Below are positions 35,766-44,413 of a DNA stretch of 64,000 bases, piece after piece. Positions within the stretch are counted from its first letter, which is position 1, and each line of letters begins with the position of its first letter. Both the position numbers and the translations under genes were made by a program. The notes under the pieces are model-generated. The model had not been told where the DNA came from. It was given only the letters and a program-made list of their open reading frames with translations, and made no database searches. Source of the stretch: Comamonas serinivorans (lineage in GTDB: Bacteria > Pseudomonadota > Gammaproteobacteria > Burkholderiales > Burkholderiaceae_C); the NCBI RefSeq assembly GCF_002158865.1, contig NZ_CP021455.1, positions 4,154,001 through 4,218,000 on the forward strand. The letters are read 5' to 3'.

Positions 35766-37198
35766 GGTTCCTCCCCTGTCATGTGTCGCACCGCCAGCCG
35801 CACGTCCTGCATGGGCAAGCCCACCAGGCCGGCCGATGCACTGCTGGACTCGGAGCGGAACGCCAAGGCGTCGAACACCCAATGGTGTTGCACGTGGTCC
35901 TGCTGCGTGCCTTCGGCAATCGAGGCGGTCACCGTGTAATCGCCCACCGGCATGCGCGGCATCCAGAACGCGAATTCCGCCACCAGCTCTTCTCCGGCTT
36001 CACACCGCACCGGGTTCAGCTGGTAGTTCAGGTAGGTGTTCTCGCCAAACAACACCTGGCCCAGTCGGTCCTTGACCACGAACCCCACGATGGGCTGCGT
36101 CAGCGCCTGGTGCGCGCGCACCACGATGCGCAGGCGCACGGCCTCGCCCCCCACGGCCCAGGCCAGGGCTTGGCCGGCCGCGTCGCACAGCTGCACCGCC
36201 GTGATGCGGGCCTGGCCCGTGCCGAACGATGCGGCCTGCGGATCGTGCGGGAACACCTGCAGGTCGTTGCGCAGGTTGCTCGCATTGAGGAAGGGCAGGC
36301 GCTGATCGCCCAGCACCTCGGTCTCCGGCGCCTCGACCACTTCGACCGGGTCTGCGCCCTGCCCCTGCTGGGCATAGAACTCGCGCAGGTAGGCTTCGCT
36401 GACGGCCTTGGGCGTGCCCTGCATGCGCACCCGCCCCTGGTCCAGCCAGATGGCGTGGTTGCACAGGTTCTTCACCGCGTTCGTGTCGTGGCTGACGAAC
36501 AGCACCGTGCCGGTCTGCATGAACTCGCGCAGGAACCGCATGCACTTCTGCGTGAAGAAGGCGTCGCCCACCGCCAGCGCCTCGTCGATGACCAGGATGT
36601 CCGCGTCCACGTGGGCGATGACGGCGAACGCCAGCCGCACCAGCATGCCGCTGGAATAGGTCTTGACCGGCTGGTCGATGAACGCGCCGATGTCGGCAAA
36701 GGCCTCGATGGCCGCAAAGCGCTCACGCGTGACGTGCTCGGCCTGCCCCAGCACGCCGGCGTTGAAGAACACGTTCTCGCGCCCGGTGAACTCCGGGTTG
36801 AAACCGGAGCCCAGCTCCAGCAAGGCCGCCACGCGGCCTTGCACCTGCACCTCGCCGTTGGTGGGATAAAGCGTGCCGCAGATGATCTGCAGCAGCGTGG
36901 ATTTGCCCGAGCCGTTGCGGCCGATGATGCCGACCGTCTGGCCGCGCATGACCTCGAGGTCCACCCCGTGCAGCGCCCAGAACTCGCGGTAATGGTTGCG
37001 GGGCGACAACCCCAGCCAGCGCCGCAAGCGCGGCACCACGAACTGCAGCAGGCGCTGCGCAGGCGCCGCGTAGATCTGGTAGCACTTGGACAGCCCCGTC
37101 ACGCGGATGGCCGACGCGGCGCCCGAGGGCGCCTCGGCCGGGGTCACGTCCGCTGCGGCCAGCATGCGCAGGGCCGGTTGCACGGTGTCAGAGCACAT
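35762..37198 (-). CDS. wzt: Polysaccharide ABC exporter ATPase with Wzt C-terminal domain (system 2)
   Basis: This 478-aa ATPase has an N-terminal lead, an ATPase domain (about 35-280) with Walker A GRNGSGKST, signature KTYSSGMLVRLAFAV, Walker B ILVIDEALAVGD and switch VSHDTNAV. A linker rich in Gln/Glu follows, then a Wzt_C-type beta domain (about 330-478) with a KDRLGQVLFGENT signature. It pairs with the permease whose stop it overlaps by 11 nt. It differs clearly from the 14626–15906 ATPase in sequence and C-terminal domain, so the organism should export two different glycans or carry a recombined cluster. Confidence 0.94.
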   Translation of the reverse strand: MCSDTVQPALRMLAAADVTPAEAPSGAASAIRVTGLSKCYQIYAAPAQRLLQFVVPRLRRWLGLSPRNHYREFWALHGVDLEVMRGQTVGIIGRNGSGKSTLLQIICGTLYPTNGEVQVQGRVAALLELGSGFNPEFTGRENVFFNAGVLGQAEHVTRERFAAIEAFADIGAFIDQPVKTYSSGMLVRLAFAVIAHVDADILVIDEALAVGDAFFTQKCMRFLREFMQTGTVLFVSHDTNAVKNLCNHAIWLDQGRVRMQGTPKAVSEAYLREFYAQQGQGADPVEVVEAPETEVLGDQRLPFLNASNLRNDLQVFPHDPQAASFGTGQARITAVQLCDAAGQALAWAVGGEAVRLRIVVRAHQALTQPIVGFVVKDRLGQVLFGENTYLNYQLNPVRCEAGEELVAEFAFWMPRMPVGDYTVTASIAEGTQQDHVQHHWVFDALAFRSESSSASAGLVGLPMQDVRLAVRHMTGEEP

Positions 37199-38018
37199 CG
37201 GCAAACCCCTTGCGCGTGGCCTGAAACCCCGCGAACCCCAGCCAGGCCAGCACCAGGGCGACGCCGGTGTAGGCCAGCAGGCCGGCCCAATCGGGCGCCT
37301 GCCCCCAGATCAGCACGGCGCGCCCCTGCTCGATGATGAAGGTCAGCGGGTTGGCCTGCATGAACAGGCGGTACTCCTGCGGGATGGCGGTCAGCGGAAA
37401 AAACACCGGCGACATGAACAGCAAGATGGTGGTGATCACCACCATCACCTGGCCCAGGTCACGCAGGTACACCCCCAGCGCACTGGCCAGCCAGCCCAGG
37501 GCCAGCACCATCAGCAGCAACGGCACGACGACCAGCACGATCAACGGTGCGGTGGCAGGTATGCCGCCATTGAGCAAGGCGCAGGCCACCAGCAGCACCA
37601 CCAGGCCGATGCACCACTGGAACAAGGCCGTGCACAGGCTGACCACGGGCAGCACCTCGAGCGGGAACACCACCTTCTTGACGTAGTTGCCATGGGCCGG
37701 AATCAAGCCGGGCGCGCCGTTCAGCACCTCGGCCAGCAGGCCGTGCATGAGCAGGCCGGCATACAGGATCAGCGCGAACTGGGTCCGGCTTTGCTCGAGC
37801 GTGCCCCACTTCGCCTGGAACACCACCGAAAACACAAAGGTGTACACGGCCAGCATGACGATGGGCGTGATCACCGCCCACAGCAGCCCGCCCACGGTGC
37901 CGCGGTAGCGCGCCGCCACGTCACGCCGGGCCATGCGGGCGATGAGTTCGCGGTGGTGCCAGAGCGAACGTCCCATCGCCAGCGGCGACCACGGCAGGCG
38001 CGCGTGCGGGTTGATCAC
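37188..38018 (-). CDS. wzm: Polysaccharide ABC exporter permease (system 2)
   Basis: This 276-aa ABC2 permease has about six helices. Signatures are RRDVAARYRGTVGGLLWAVI near the N-terminus and FPLTAIPQEYRLFMQANPL before the last helices, as in Wzm proteins for O-antigens. It starts at GTG overlapping the rmlC stop (GTGA). It is translated with rmlC upstream and wzt downstream. Confidence 0.94.
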   Translation of the reverse strand: MINPHARLPWSPLAMGRSLWHHRELIARMARRDVAARYRGTVGGLLWAVITPIVMLAVYTFVFSVVFQAKWGTLEQSRTQFALILYAGLLMHGLLAEVLNGAPGLIPAHGNYVKKVVFPLEVLPVVSLCTALFQWCIGLVVLLVACALLNGGIPATAPLIVLVVVPLLLMVLALGWLASALGVYLRDLGQVMVVITTILLFMSPVFFPLTAIPQEYRLFMQANPLTFIIEQGRAVLIWGQAPDWAGLLAYTGVALVLAWLGFAGFQATRKGFADVL

Positions 38019-38572
38019 GCGTACACCTCGGCCTGGTCCAGCAGTGGCGCGGCCTTGTCCTTGTCCGACAGCAGGGGCTGGGCGATGCCGTGGGCCGCCA
38101 GCGGCCAGTCGATGGCGATGGCCGGGTCGTTCCAGGCGATGCCGCGCTCATGCTGGGGCGCGTAGAAGTCGGTGGCCTTGTACAGGAAGTCGGCGCTGTC
38201 GCTCAGCACCACGAAGCCATGCGCCATGCCGGCCGGCACCCAGAGCTGGCGGTGGTTGTCCTCGGTCAGCTCCACCCCCACCCACTGGCCGAAGGTGGGC
38301 GAGCTGCGGCGGATGTCGACGGCCACGTCGAAGACGGCGCCGCGCACCACCCGCACCAGCTTGCCTTGAGGCTGGTGCAACTGATAGTGCAGGCCACGCA
38401 GCACGCCCTTGGCCGAGCGGCTGTGGTTGTCCTGCACGAAGTCGACCTGCGCGCCGGTCAGCTCTTCGAACACACGGCGGTTGTAGCTTTCGGTGAAGAA
38501 GCCCCGCGCATCGCCAAACAGCTTGGGCTCAAGGATGAAAACGCCATCGATGGCGGTGGACAAGGCCTGCAT
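38015..38572 (-). CDS. rmlC: dTDP-4-dehydrorhamnose 3,5-epimerase
   Basis: RmlC epimerises dTDP-4-keto-6-deoxyglucose at C3 and C5, third step of dTDP-L-rhamnose synthesis. The 185-aa cupin shows FGDARGFFTESYN, VLRGLHYQLHQPQGKLVRV (catalytic His region) and VPAGMAHGFVVLSD. The ATG at 38572 gives the standard N-terminus (MQALSTAIDGVFILEPKLF). In this cluster it is separated from the other rml genes by three genes. Confidence 0.96.
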   Translation of the reverse strand: MQALSTAIDGVFILEPKLFGDARGFFTESYNRRVFEELTGAQVDFVQDNHSRSAKGVLRGLHYQLHQPQGKLVRVVRGAVFDVAVDIRRSSPTFGQWVGVELTEDNHRQLWVPAGMAHGFVVLSDSADFLYKATDFYAPQHERGIAWNDPAIAIDWPLAAHGIAQPLLSDKDKAAPLLDQAEVYA

Positions 38573-38650
38573 GGGCAGCACTCCAGGAATGGGGGACACA
38601 AAGCCACGGCAACGCCGCAGCGGATTCAACGGATCGGGACGCGCGGCCCT

Positions 38651-39289
38651 TCAGCCCGAGGGCGGGCCGGCATCCGCCGGCGCCGGCCCGGCGAACGGGT
38701 GGGGCACGATGTGGATGCCCTCTGGCAACCACCGGGTGTATCGATCCAAAGCCGTTCTCAAAGCATCGGCAGCCAGGCCATACTGCACCTGATCTTCGCG
38801 CTCGCCCACCACCTGCGCGCCAAACCGCTCGTGAAAGCGGCGCACGGGCGCGTTGTCGCGGTGCACCTCGAAGTGGGCACGGCGAAAGCCGAGCGTCCAC
38901 GCATAGCGGTAGACGATGAGGGCCGATTCCATGGCCGTGGTGGCCGGCACGCCGGGCAACAGCATCCACGACCCCCAGCAAAAACTGTCGCCCCGGGCGT
39001 CGTACAGGCGCACCGTGCCCAGCGCCTCGCCGCTGTCGGCCTGGGTGATGACGAAGTAAGCCTGCGTCTCGTCGCGGGCGTAGGCGGCCAGCCAGGCGCG
39101 CTGGTCATCCAGCTCGCTGGACGTGGGCGACATGTAGCGGTTGCGAGCGGGGTGGTGGCGCAGCTGCCAGATGAAGGCGGCATCACCGGCCTCGGCATTG
39201 CGCAGCAGCACGTGGCGGCCGCGCACCTGAGCGGCTTTGAGCAGACGAGGAGCAGAAACGGCGTTCAACAAAGGCAGGCAACAGAACAA
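38651..39289 (-). CDS. GNAT-family N-acetyltransferase
   Basis: This protein of about 212 aa has a GNAT fold of the RimJ/RimL type: VLLRNAEAGDAAFIWQLRHH at the start, SGEALGTVRLYD, and the acetyl-CoA segment with AMESALIVYRYAWTLGFRRA and HRDNAPVRRFHERFG. Its place inside the rhamnose/exporter operon suggests it acetylates an amino sugar for the glycan; this is inference. The start is unclear: the open frame begins with TTG at 39289, and later GTG codons are possible. Confidence 0.82.
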   Translation of the reverse strand: MFCCLPLLNAVSAPRLLKAAQVRGRHVLLRNAEAGDAAFIWQLRHHPARNRYMSPTSSELDDQRAWLAAYARDETQAYFVITQADSGEALGTVRLYDARGDSFCWGSWMLLPGVPATTAMESALIVYRYAWTLGFRRAHFEVHRDNAPVRRFHERFGAQVVGEREDQVQYGLAADALRTALDRYTRWLPEGIHIVPHPFAGPAPADAGPPSG

Positions 39290-39528
39290 AAAAGAAACAG
39301 GCCGCGCGGGTGCCGGGCGGCTGGCGCGTGGTCACCGACTCAGGACCGGGCAAAGCCCCGGTGTGGCGCCGGCCCGGCATGACCGCAGGATAGCAAGCCG
39401 TGACCGCCCCTCGGCACAGGCCGCGCCCCGCTCGGGTAAGCCGCCACGACCGCTTCGCCCCCCGGGTGAGACCGGTGCGGTCAGCCCGTCCAGCACCCGG
39501 CGCGGCGAATTGTCTCCGCGCCTGGCCC

Positions 39529-41643
39529 TCACGGTGTTTCTCCATGCAACGCCCCGGCGCGCCAGCCCGCCAGCGTGGGCAGGCGGCAGCTCAGGCGCAG
39601 CCCCGCCACACGCACCCACATGGGCTGGTCGGCCAGGTCGATGCGCAGCTGCGGCGCAAAGCCATGGGCGCTTTGCCAGGCCAGGTGCAGGTCCTGCGGC
39701 AGGCCGGGCGCCGGGGGCGCGGGTGGCGCAGGCGGCTGGTTCAGGGTCTGCTCGCTCAGCGGCGGCCAGGGCTCTGCGGCGCCTGGCGGCTGCAGGGCTG
39801 CCGTGCGGGACGCGGCTTCGGTGAATGCGGGCGCCGGGCCATGGCCTGTGGCCGGCGCGGCCAGGGGCGCAAAGAACACCTGCAGCGCCCCGGGCCGGCT
39901 GGCCTGCAGGGACACGGCCACGTCCAGCACCTGACACCGGGCCAGGGCCTGGGTCAAGGCGGCATCGGCGCTCAGGTCCAGCAACCATTGGGCATCGCGG
40001 CCGGTGCGCAGCCACGGGCCGATGGCCTGGGGCTGCGCGTCCAGCAGGCGCCCCGGCATGGCGCCCGCACCCGCGGCACCGACCGCCGCGGTGTCGACCG
40101 CCGCAGCACCGGCTGTCGCGGTGCCGGCCGCTGCGCCATCGGCCGACCAGTGCAGCAAAGGGCGTCCGGGCGTCGTGGCCCCCAGCGGCAGTTGGCGCGT
40201 GAACGAGGCCCCGATCTGCTGCGCATGCAGGATGGCCCCGGTGGCATCGGGCAGGTCGAAAATGGGACAGCGGATGGGCTCTCCCGAGCCCCACTGCTGC
40301 TGCAGGCAGGCCCACTGCTCGGCGCGGAACACGCTGCCGCTGCGGTAGATCGTCGCCACGTCGAACACCGACCGCAGCAGGCCAAGCGCCATCAACAGGG
40401 CGAGTATGGCCACAACCCCGATCAAATTCGAACGGCGACTGCCTGATACCCCATCAGATTGACCCGACCGCCACAGCACGGCAGCCGCCGCCACGGCCCA
40501 GGGCAAGGCCAGGGTCAGCCAGAAGAAGTGAAACCGTTGGTAGCCGAAGGCGTAGACCTGCAAACCCGTTTGCACACTGGCGTCGCGAAAGCCGGCACGG
40601 CCATACGCCACCATCATGAGGTAGGCCATGACCAGCGCCACCAACGGCAGCGCCACCAGCGCCACGCGACCGGCCGCGGTGCCCTGCTGGCCCGGCGCTG
40701 CGGGTGCGAGCGCGAGCGCATCGCCGCGCTGGCGCCAGGCCTGCCAGGCCAGGGCCAGCCAGACCAGCGCGCAACCCAGCCACACCAGCACGACCAGCAG
40801 CGCGTCCCCCGTCCAGGACGACAACGGCTGTCCCAGGGCGCGGCCCAGCTTGCCCAGGGCGTAGAGCCAGAAATCGGCCTGCAGCGGCGTGGTGCGCGGG
40901 ATGGCCTGGCCCAGGGCATCGGCCGGCAGCCGCGCCACGGCCCAGGCCTGGGCCAGCGTGGTGGTCACGCCCGCCACCAGCAGCCCCAGCGTCACCGCCT
41001 GGGCGCGCCGCGCCGCCACGCCGTGCAGCGGCCGCAGGCCCCACAGCACGGCCGCCAGCGCCAGCGCCAGCGCCACCGTGCCCACGGCGCCCGAGATGTA
41101 CGACAGGCCGGCGAGCAGGCCCAGCAGCCCCCCGGCCACCAGCGCCCAGCCCGCTGCCACGCGGCTGGTCAGGCCCAGGCACAAGGCCATGAGCAACCAC
41201 AGCAGCGGCAGCGCCTGGTGGTAGGCCATGTTCTGGTCGCCCCAGTAGCTGCCGGTCTGCAGCATGAACACGGTGGCGACGAAGGCCAGCACCGCCTGGC
41301 GGCGGTCGGGCAAGGCCCAGCACAACAAGCGCCATTGGCCCCACAGCAGCCCGCCCTGCACCAGCAGCAGCGTGATGAATTGGTAGGCGACCACGTTGCC
41401 GCCAAGCACACGCTGGGCCAGCGCATCGAGCGCCAGCCCCAGCGGCGCCATGGTGTTGTTGGCGGCCGTGAACCACACGCGCGGCAGCCACCGGCCCGCC
41501 GTGCCATCGGCGTAGGCGCGCCAGTCGTCCACGAACGGCAGGTCGCTGCCAAAGCGCAGCCAGCACAGGGCGCTGGCAGCCAGCATCAACCAGGGCAGCA
41601 GCTGAAGGCCGCGCCAGGGCCAGCGCAGGGCAGCGTTGCTCAT
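39529..41643 (-). CDS. Polytopic membrane protein, probable lipid-linked-sugar glycosyltransferase
   Basis: This 704-aa protein has about 10-11 membrane helices in residues 1-430, followed by a periplasmic region rich in Ala/Pro. The first loop contains DLPFVDDWRAYADG, an acidic pair placed as in GT-C transferases, and a long later loop has YGRAGFRDASVQTGLQ. It directly follows a GtrA-type flippase gene, so it could be the GT-C partner (Gtr-type) that decorates the O-antigen from an undecaprenyl-linked sugar. I do not recognise a specific family. A 46-bp element lies inside the frame at 40400–40453 and encodes the start of the last helix (SGSRRSNLIGVVAILAL). The ATG at 41643 is chosen; the frame is open further 5'. 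Confidence 0.75.
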   Translation of the reverse strand: MSNAALRWPWRGLQLLPWLMLAASALCWLRFGSDLPFVDDWRAYADGTAGRWLPRVWFTAANNTMAPLGLALDALAQRVLGGNVVAYQFITLLLVQGGLLWGQWRLLCWALPDRRQAVLAFVATVFMLQTGSYWGDQNMAYHQALPLLWLLMALCLGLTSRVAAGWALVAGGLLGLLAGLSYISGAVGTVALALALAAVLWGLRPLHGVAARRAQAVTLGLLVAGVTTTLAQAWAVARLPADALGQAIPRTTPLQADFWLYALGKLGRALGQPLSSWTGDALLVVLVWLGCALVWLALAWQAWRQRGDALALAPAAPGQQGTAAGRVALVALPLVALVMAYLMMVAYGRAGFRDASVQTGLQVYAFGYQRFHFFWLTLALPWAVAAAAVLWRSGQSDGVSGSRRSNLIGVVAILALLMALGLLRSVFDVATIYRSGSVFRAEQWACLQQQWGSGEPIRCPIFDLPDATGAILHAQQIGASFTRQLPLGATTPGRPLLHWSADGAAAGTATAGAAAVDTAAVGAAGAGAMPGRLLDAQPQAIGPWLRTGRDAQWLLDLSADAALTQALARCQVLDVAVSLQASRPGALQVFFAPLAAPATGHGPAPAFTEAASRTAALQPPGAAEPWPPLSEQTLNQPPAPPAPPAPGLPQDLHLAWQSAHGFAPQLRIDLADQPMWVRVAGLRLSCRLPTLAGWRAGALHGETP
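40400..40453. repeat. 46-bp symmetric element, copy 8 (inside a coding sequence)
   Basis: The core is 40404–40449, 46 nt, with GTAT GGCC at one end, GATAC at the other and CGAT…AACG in the centre. It is read through in frame by the membrane-protein gene. Confidence 0.8.
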
Positions 41644-41773
41644 GGCCTGCCCCCTTTGCCAATGGGCATCGCGCCAACCCGGGCCGTCGCACCAAGGCGC
41701 ACCGCAGCCAGCCGCCGGTCCCCGGCAAGACCCGCGCACCTGGCGCCGGGCACGCCACATAACCGGACGGCGC

Positions 41774-42244
41774 TCATGCCACCCCCGCGCGAAACACCCA
41801 CCGGTGCACCGCGTAGGTCAACGGCACGCACACCGCCACCGAGGCCAGCGCCGCCAAGCTGGACGGCCAGCCCAGCACCGCCACCCACAGCTCGACCACC
41901 GCCAGCCCAACCACGAACTGCCCCAGTTGCGTGGCGGCCACCAGGGCCCAGGCGTGGCGCCGGCCAGGCGCCCGGAACACCAGCCAGCGCAGCATGGCAT
42001 ACGACAGGGCAATGCCGGCCACGAACGCGAGCCCATAGGCCCAGCGGTACCCCAGGGGCGCCAGCAGCACCAGGTACAGGCCGTAGGTCAGCCCGGTGTT
42101 GAGCCCCCCGGTCAGCACGAAGCGCACGCTGCGCGGCAACCGGGCCAGCCACGCCTGCAACCGCGTCGGCACCGGGCCGGCCCCATTCCGCGCGGCAGCC
42201 GCGGTGGCAGACGGCGGCAGGTGGGACGGTGCGCGGGGCGGCAT
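41774..42244 (-). CDS. GtrA-family membrane protein
   Basis: This 156-aa protein with four hydrophobic segments belongs to the GtrA family: VRFVLTGGLNTGLTYGLYLVL at the first helix and VPLTYAVHRWVFR at the end. GtrA proteins are thought to flip undecaprenyl-phosphate-sugar donors for side-chain addition. The preceding N-terminal segment is disordered and Pro/Ala-rich. The start is the ATG at 42244; the frame is open to a TTG at 42268. It lies between rmlA and the polytopic protein, its likely partner. Confidence 0.87.
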   Translation of the reverse strand: MPPRAPSHLPPSATAAAARNGAGPVPTRLQAWLARLPRSVRFVLTGGLNTGLTYGLYLVLLAPLGYRWAYGLAFVAGIALSYAMLRWLVFRAPGRRHAWALVAATQLGQFVVGLAVVELWVAVLGWPSSLAALASVAVCVPLTYAVHRWVFRAGVA

Positions 42245-42295
42245 GGTCGGTGGTCGGGTGGCAGGCAACGCGAGGGCAGCGCACCAGTGTGCGGT

Positions 42296-43201
42296 TCACC
42301 GCACCGGCTTGCCGAGCTGACGCGTGTCGGTCACCAGGCGCATCAGGTACTGGCCGTAGCCGTTTTTCAGCAGCGGTGCCGCCAGCGCCTCCAGGTCCTC
42401 GACGCCGATGAAGCGCTTGCGGAAGGCCACCTCTTCGGGGCAGGCGATCTTCAGGCCCTGGCGCTTTTCCAGCGTGGCGATGAACTGGCCGGCGTCCAGC
42501 AGGCTGTCGTGCGTGCCCGTGTCCAGCCAGGCGTAGCCGCGCTTCATGATCTGCACCTGCAGCTGGCCTTGCTGCAGGTAAGCCTCGTTGACGCTGGTGA
42601 TCTCCAGCTCGCCACGGGCGCTGGGCTTCACGGCCTTGGCGATGTCCACCACCTGCTCGTCGTAGAAGTACAGGCCGGTGACGGCGAAGTTGCTCTTGGG
42701 CTTGACCGGTTTTTCCTCGATCGACTCGGCCTTGCCCTGCGGGTCGAAGGCCACCACGCCGTAGCGCTCGGGGTCGGTCACGTGGTAGGCGAAAACGGTG
42801 GCGCCGGTGGTCTGCGCGTCGGCGTTGTGCAGCAGCACCTCCAGGTCGTGACCGTAGAAGATGTTGTCGCCCAGCACCAGCGCGCTGGGCGCCCCGTTCA
42901 AGAACGACTCGCCGATCAAAAAGGCCTGCGCCAGCCCGTCCGGGCTGGGCTGCACCGCGTACTGCAGCGAAATGCCCCACTGGCTGCCGTCGCCCAGCAG
43001 CTGCTGAAACCGCGGCGTGTCCTGCGGCGTGCTGATGATGAGGATGTCCCGGATGCCAGCCAGCATGAGGCAGGACAGCGGGTAATAAATCATCGGCTTG
43101 TCGTAGACGGGCAGCAGCTGCTTGCTCATGGCCAGCGTGGCCGGGTGCAGCCGGGTGCCGGAGCCTCCGGCGAGGATGATGCCTTTGCGGGCCTGGGTCA
43201 T
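42296..43201 (-). CDS. rmlA: Glucose-1-phosphate thymidylyltransferase
   Basis: RmlA makes dTDP-glucose from glucose-1-phosphate and dTTP, first step of the rhamnose pathway. The 301-aa protein has KGIILAGGSGTRLHPAT, the SCLMLAGIRDILIISTP segment, ALVLGDNIFYGHDL (metal Asp), EEKPVKPKSNFAVTGLYFYD and YAWLDTGTHDSLLDA. Length and motifs are textbook for RmlA/RfbA. A 46-bp element lies 27 nt upstream of the start. Confidence 0.98.
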   Translation of the reverse strand: MTQARKGIILAGGSGTRLHPATLAMSKQLLPVYDKPMIYYPLSCLMLAGIRDILIISTPQDTPRFQQLLGDGSQWGISLQYAVQPSPDGLAQAFLIGESFLNGAPSALVLGDNIFYGHDLEVLLHNADAQTTGATVFAYHVTDPERYGVVAFDPQGKAESIEEKPVKPKSNFAVTGLYFYDEQVVDIAKAVKPSARGELEITSVNEAYLQQGQLQVQIMKRGYAWLDTGTHDSLLDAGQFIATLEKRQGLKIACPEEVAFRKRFIGVEDLEALAAPLLKNGYGQYLMRLVTDTRQLGKPVR

Positions 43202-43228
43202 GGGTTGTTTCTGTTCAAAGCCAATCCA

Positions 43229-43282
43229 ACGGGTATGGCGCCACGGCCGTCATTCAATGAACGGGAACAAGCGCATACCCCA
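43229..43282. repeat. 46-bp symmetric element, copy 9 (rmlD–rmlA gap)
   Basis: The core is 43233–43278, 46 nt, with flanks CGGGTAT-like/ATACCCC and centre CGTC…AACG (CATT/AATG inside). It starts 6 nt beyond the rmlD stop and ends 27 nt before the rmlA start, within the rml operon. Confidence 0.87.
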
Positions 43283-43288
43283 CTCTAC

Positions 43289-44206
43289 TCAACGCATCAG
43301 GTGTTCCGTCAGCATGCGCGTCACGCCGTCCTGCCAGGGTGGCAGGCGCAGGCCGAAGGTGGTCCGCAGCCGGGCGCAGTTCAGGCGCGAATTGTGTGGC
43401 CGCGTGGCCGCCGTCGCAAACGCGCTGCTGGGCACGGCCTCCACCGCCTTCACGGCCAGCGCCAGCCCGGGCTGAACCTGCTGCGCCGTGGCGAAGACGA
43501 ACTGCGCGTAGTCGAACCAGCTCGTCGCCCCGCTGGCGGCCAGGTGGTAGGTGCCCGACTTGCCGGCATCGGCCAGCAGCTGGGGCAGCGCCTGGGCGGT
43601 CACGTCGGCGATCAGCTCGGCCCCGGTGGGGGCGCCGATCTGGTCGGCCACGATGGTCAGGTGCTCGCGCTCGCCGGCCAGCCGCAACATGGTCTTGGCA
43701 AAGTTGCCGCCGCGCGCCGCGTACACCCAGCTGGTGCGGACAATGAGGTGGGCACAGCCGCTGGCGCGGATCGCGTCTTCGCCGGCGAGCTTGGTGCGGC
43801 CGTACACGCTCAGCGGGCCGGTGGCGTCGCCTTCGGACCAGGGCAGCTCGCCGCTGCCGTCGAACACGTAGTCGGTGCTGTAGTGCACCAGCGCGGCGCC
43901 CACCTCGGCGCAGGCGGCGGCCAGCGCGGCGGGTGCGTCGGCATTCAGGCGCTGCGCCAGTTCGGGCTCGGCCTCGGCCTTGTCGACGGCCGTGTGCGCG
44001 GCGGCGTTGACGACCACGCGCGGCTTCAGCGCGCGCACGGTCTGCGCCAGCGCCGCCGGGTCGTTCAGGTCGCCGCACAGCGCGGGCAGGCCAGCTTGCG
44101 CCGCCCGGCCCTGGCGATCGAGCGCGGCCAGCGCGCCCAGCGGCGCCAGCGCGCGCTGCAACTCCCAGCCGACCTGGCCGTTCTTGCCCAACAAGAGGAT
44201 GGTCAT
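43289..44206 (-). CDS. rmlD: dTDP-4-dehydrorhamnose reductase
   Basis: RmlD reduces dTDP-4-keto-L-rhamnose to dTDP-L-rhamnose with NAD(P)H, the last step. The 305-aa SDR protein has the nucleotide motif LLLGKNGQVGWEL, VVNAAAHTAVDKAE, TDYVFDGSGELPW and the catalytic YGRTKLAGE (Tyr-Lys). Length and order are normal. Confidence 0.98.
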   Translation of the reverse strand: MTILLLGKNGQVGWELQRALAPLGALAALDRQGRAAQAGLPALCGDLNDPAALAQTVRALKPRVVVNAAAHTAVDKAEAEPELAQRLNADAPAALAAACAEVGAALVHYSTDYVFDGSGELPWSEGDATGPLSVYGRTKLAGEDAIRASGCAHLIVRTSWVYAARGGNFAKTMLRLAGEREHLTIVADQIGAPTGAELIADVTAQALPQLLADAGKSGTYHLAASGATSWFDYAQFVFATAQQVQPGLALAVKAVEAVPSSAFATAATRPHNSRLNCARLRTTFGLRLPPWQDGVTRMLTEHLMR

Positions 44207-44413
44207 GTCAACACTCCGACAAGGTCAGCGCCGCCCAGCGGACGACGCGAAACGCGAGAACCTGGCGCAACGGCCGCAGTGAAAGGCCGGGGAGCCGGGG
44301 ACAGCGTGTCGGCCGCAGCGCAGGGCCGCACCCAAGCAAGGCCAGCCCCTCCGGGGGCGCCCGGCGCAGGGTCAGCGGACGACGCACAGCGCGCGAGCGT
44401 GGGGGCGTCATGT
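44207..44413. repeat. rmlB–rmlD spacer with 13-bp direct repeats
   Basis: This 207-nt spacer is GC-rich and contains CAGCGGACGACGC twice (44236–44248 and 44373–44385). It ends in a GCGAGCGTGGGGGC-type string. From memory, strings of this kind recur at gene borders in Comamonadaceae genomes. No gene is supported. A related GCGCGTGGGGGC string occurs in the in-frame insertion of the gene at 58402–60885. Confidence 0.45.
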
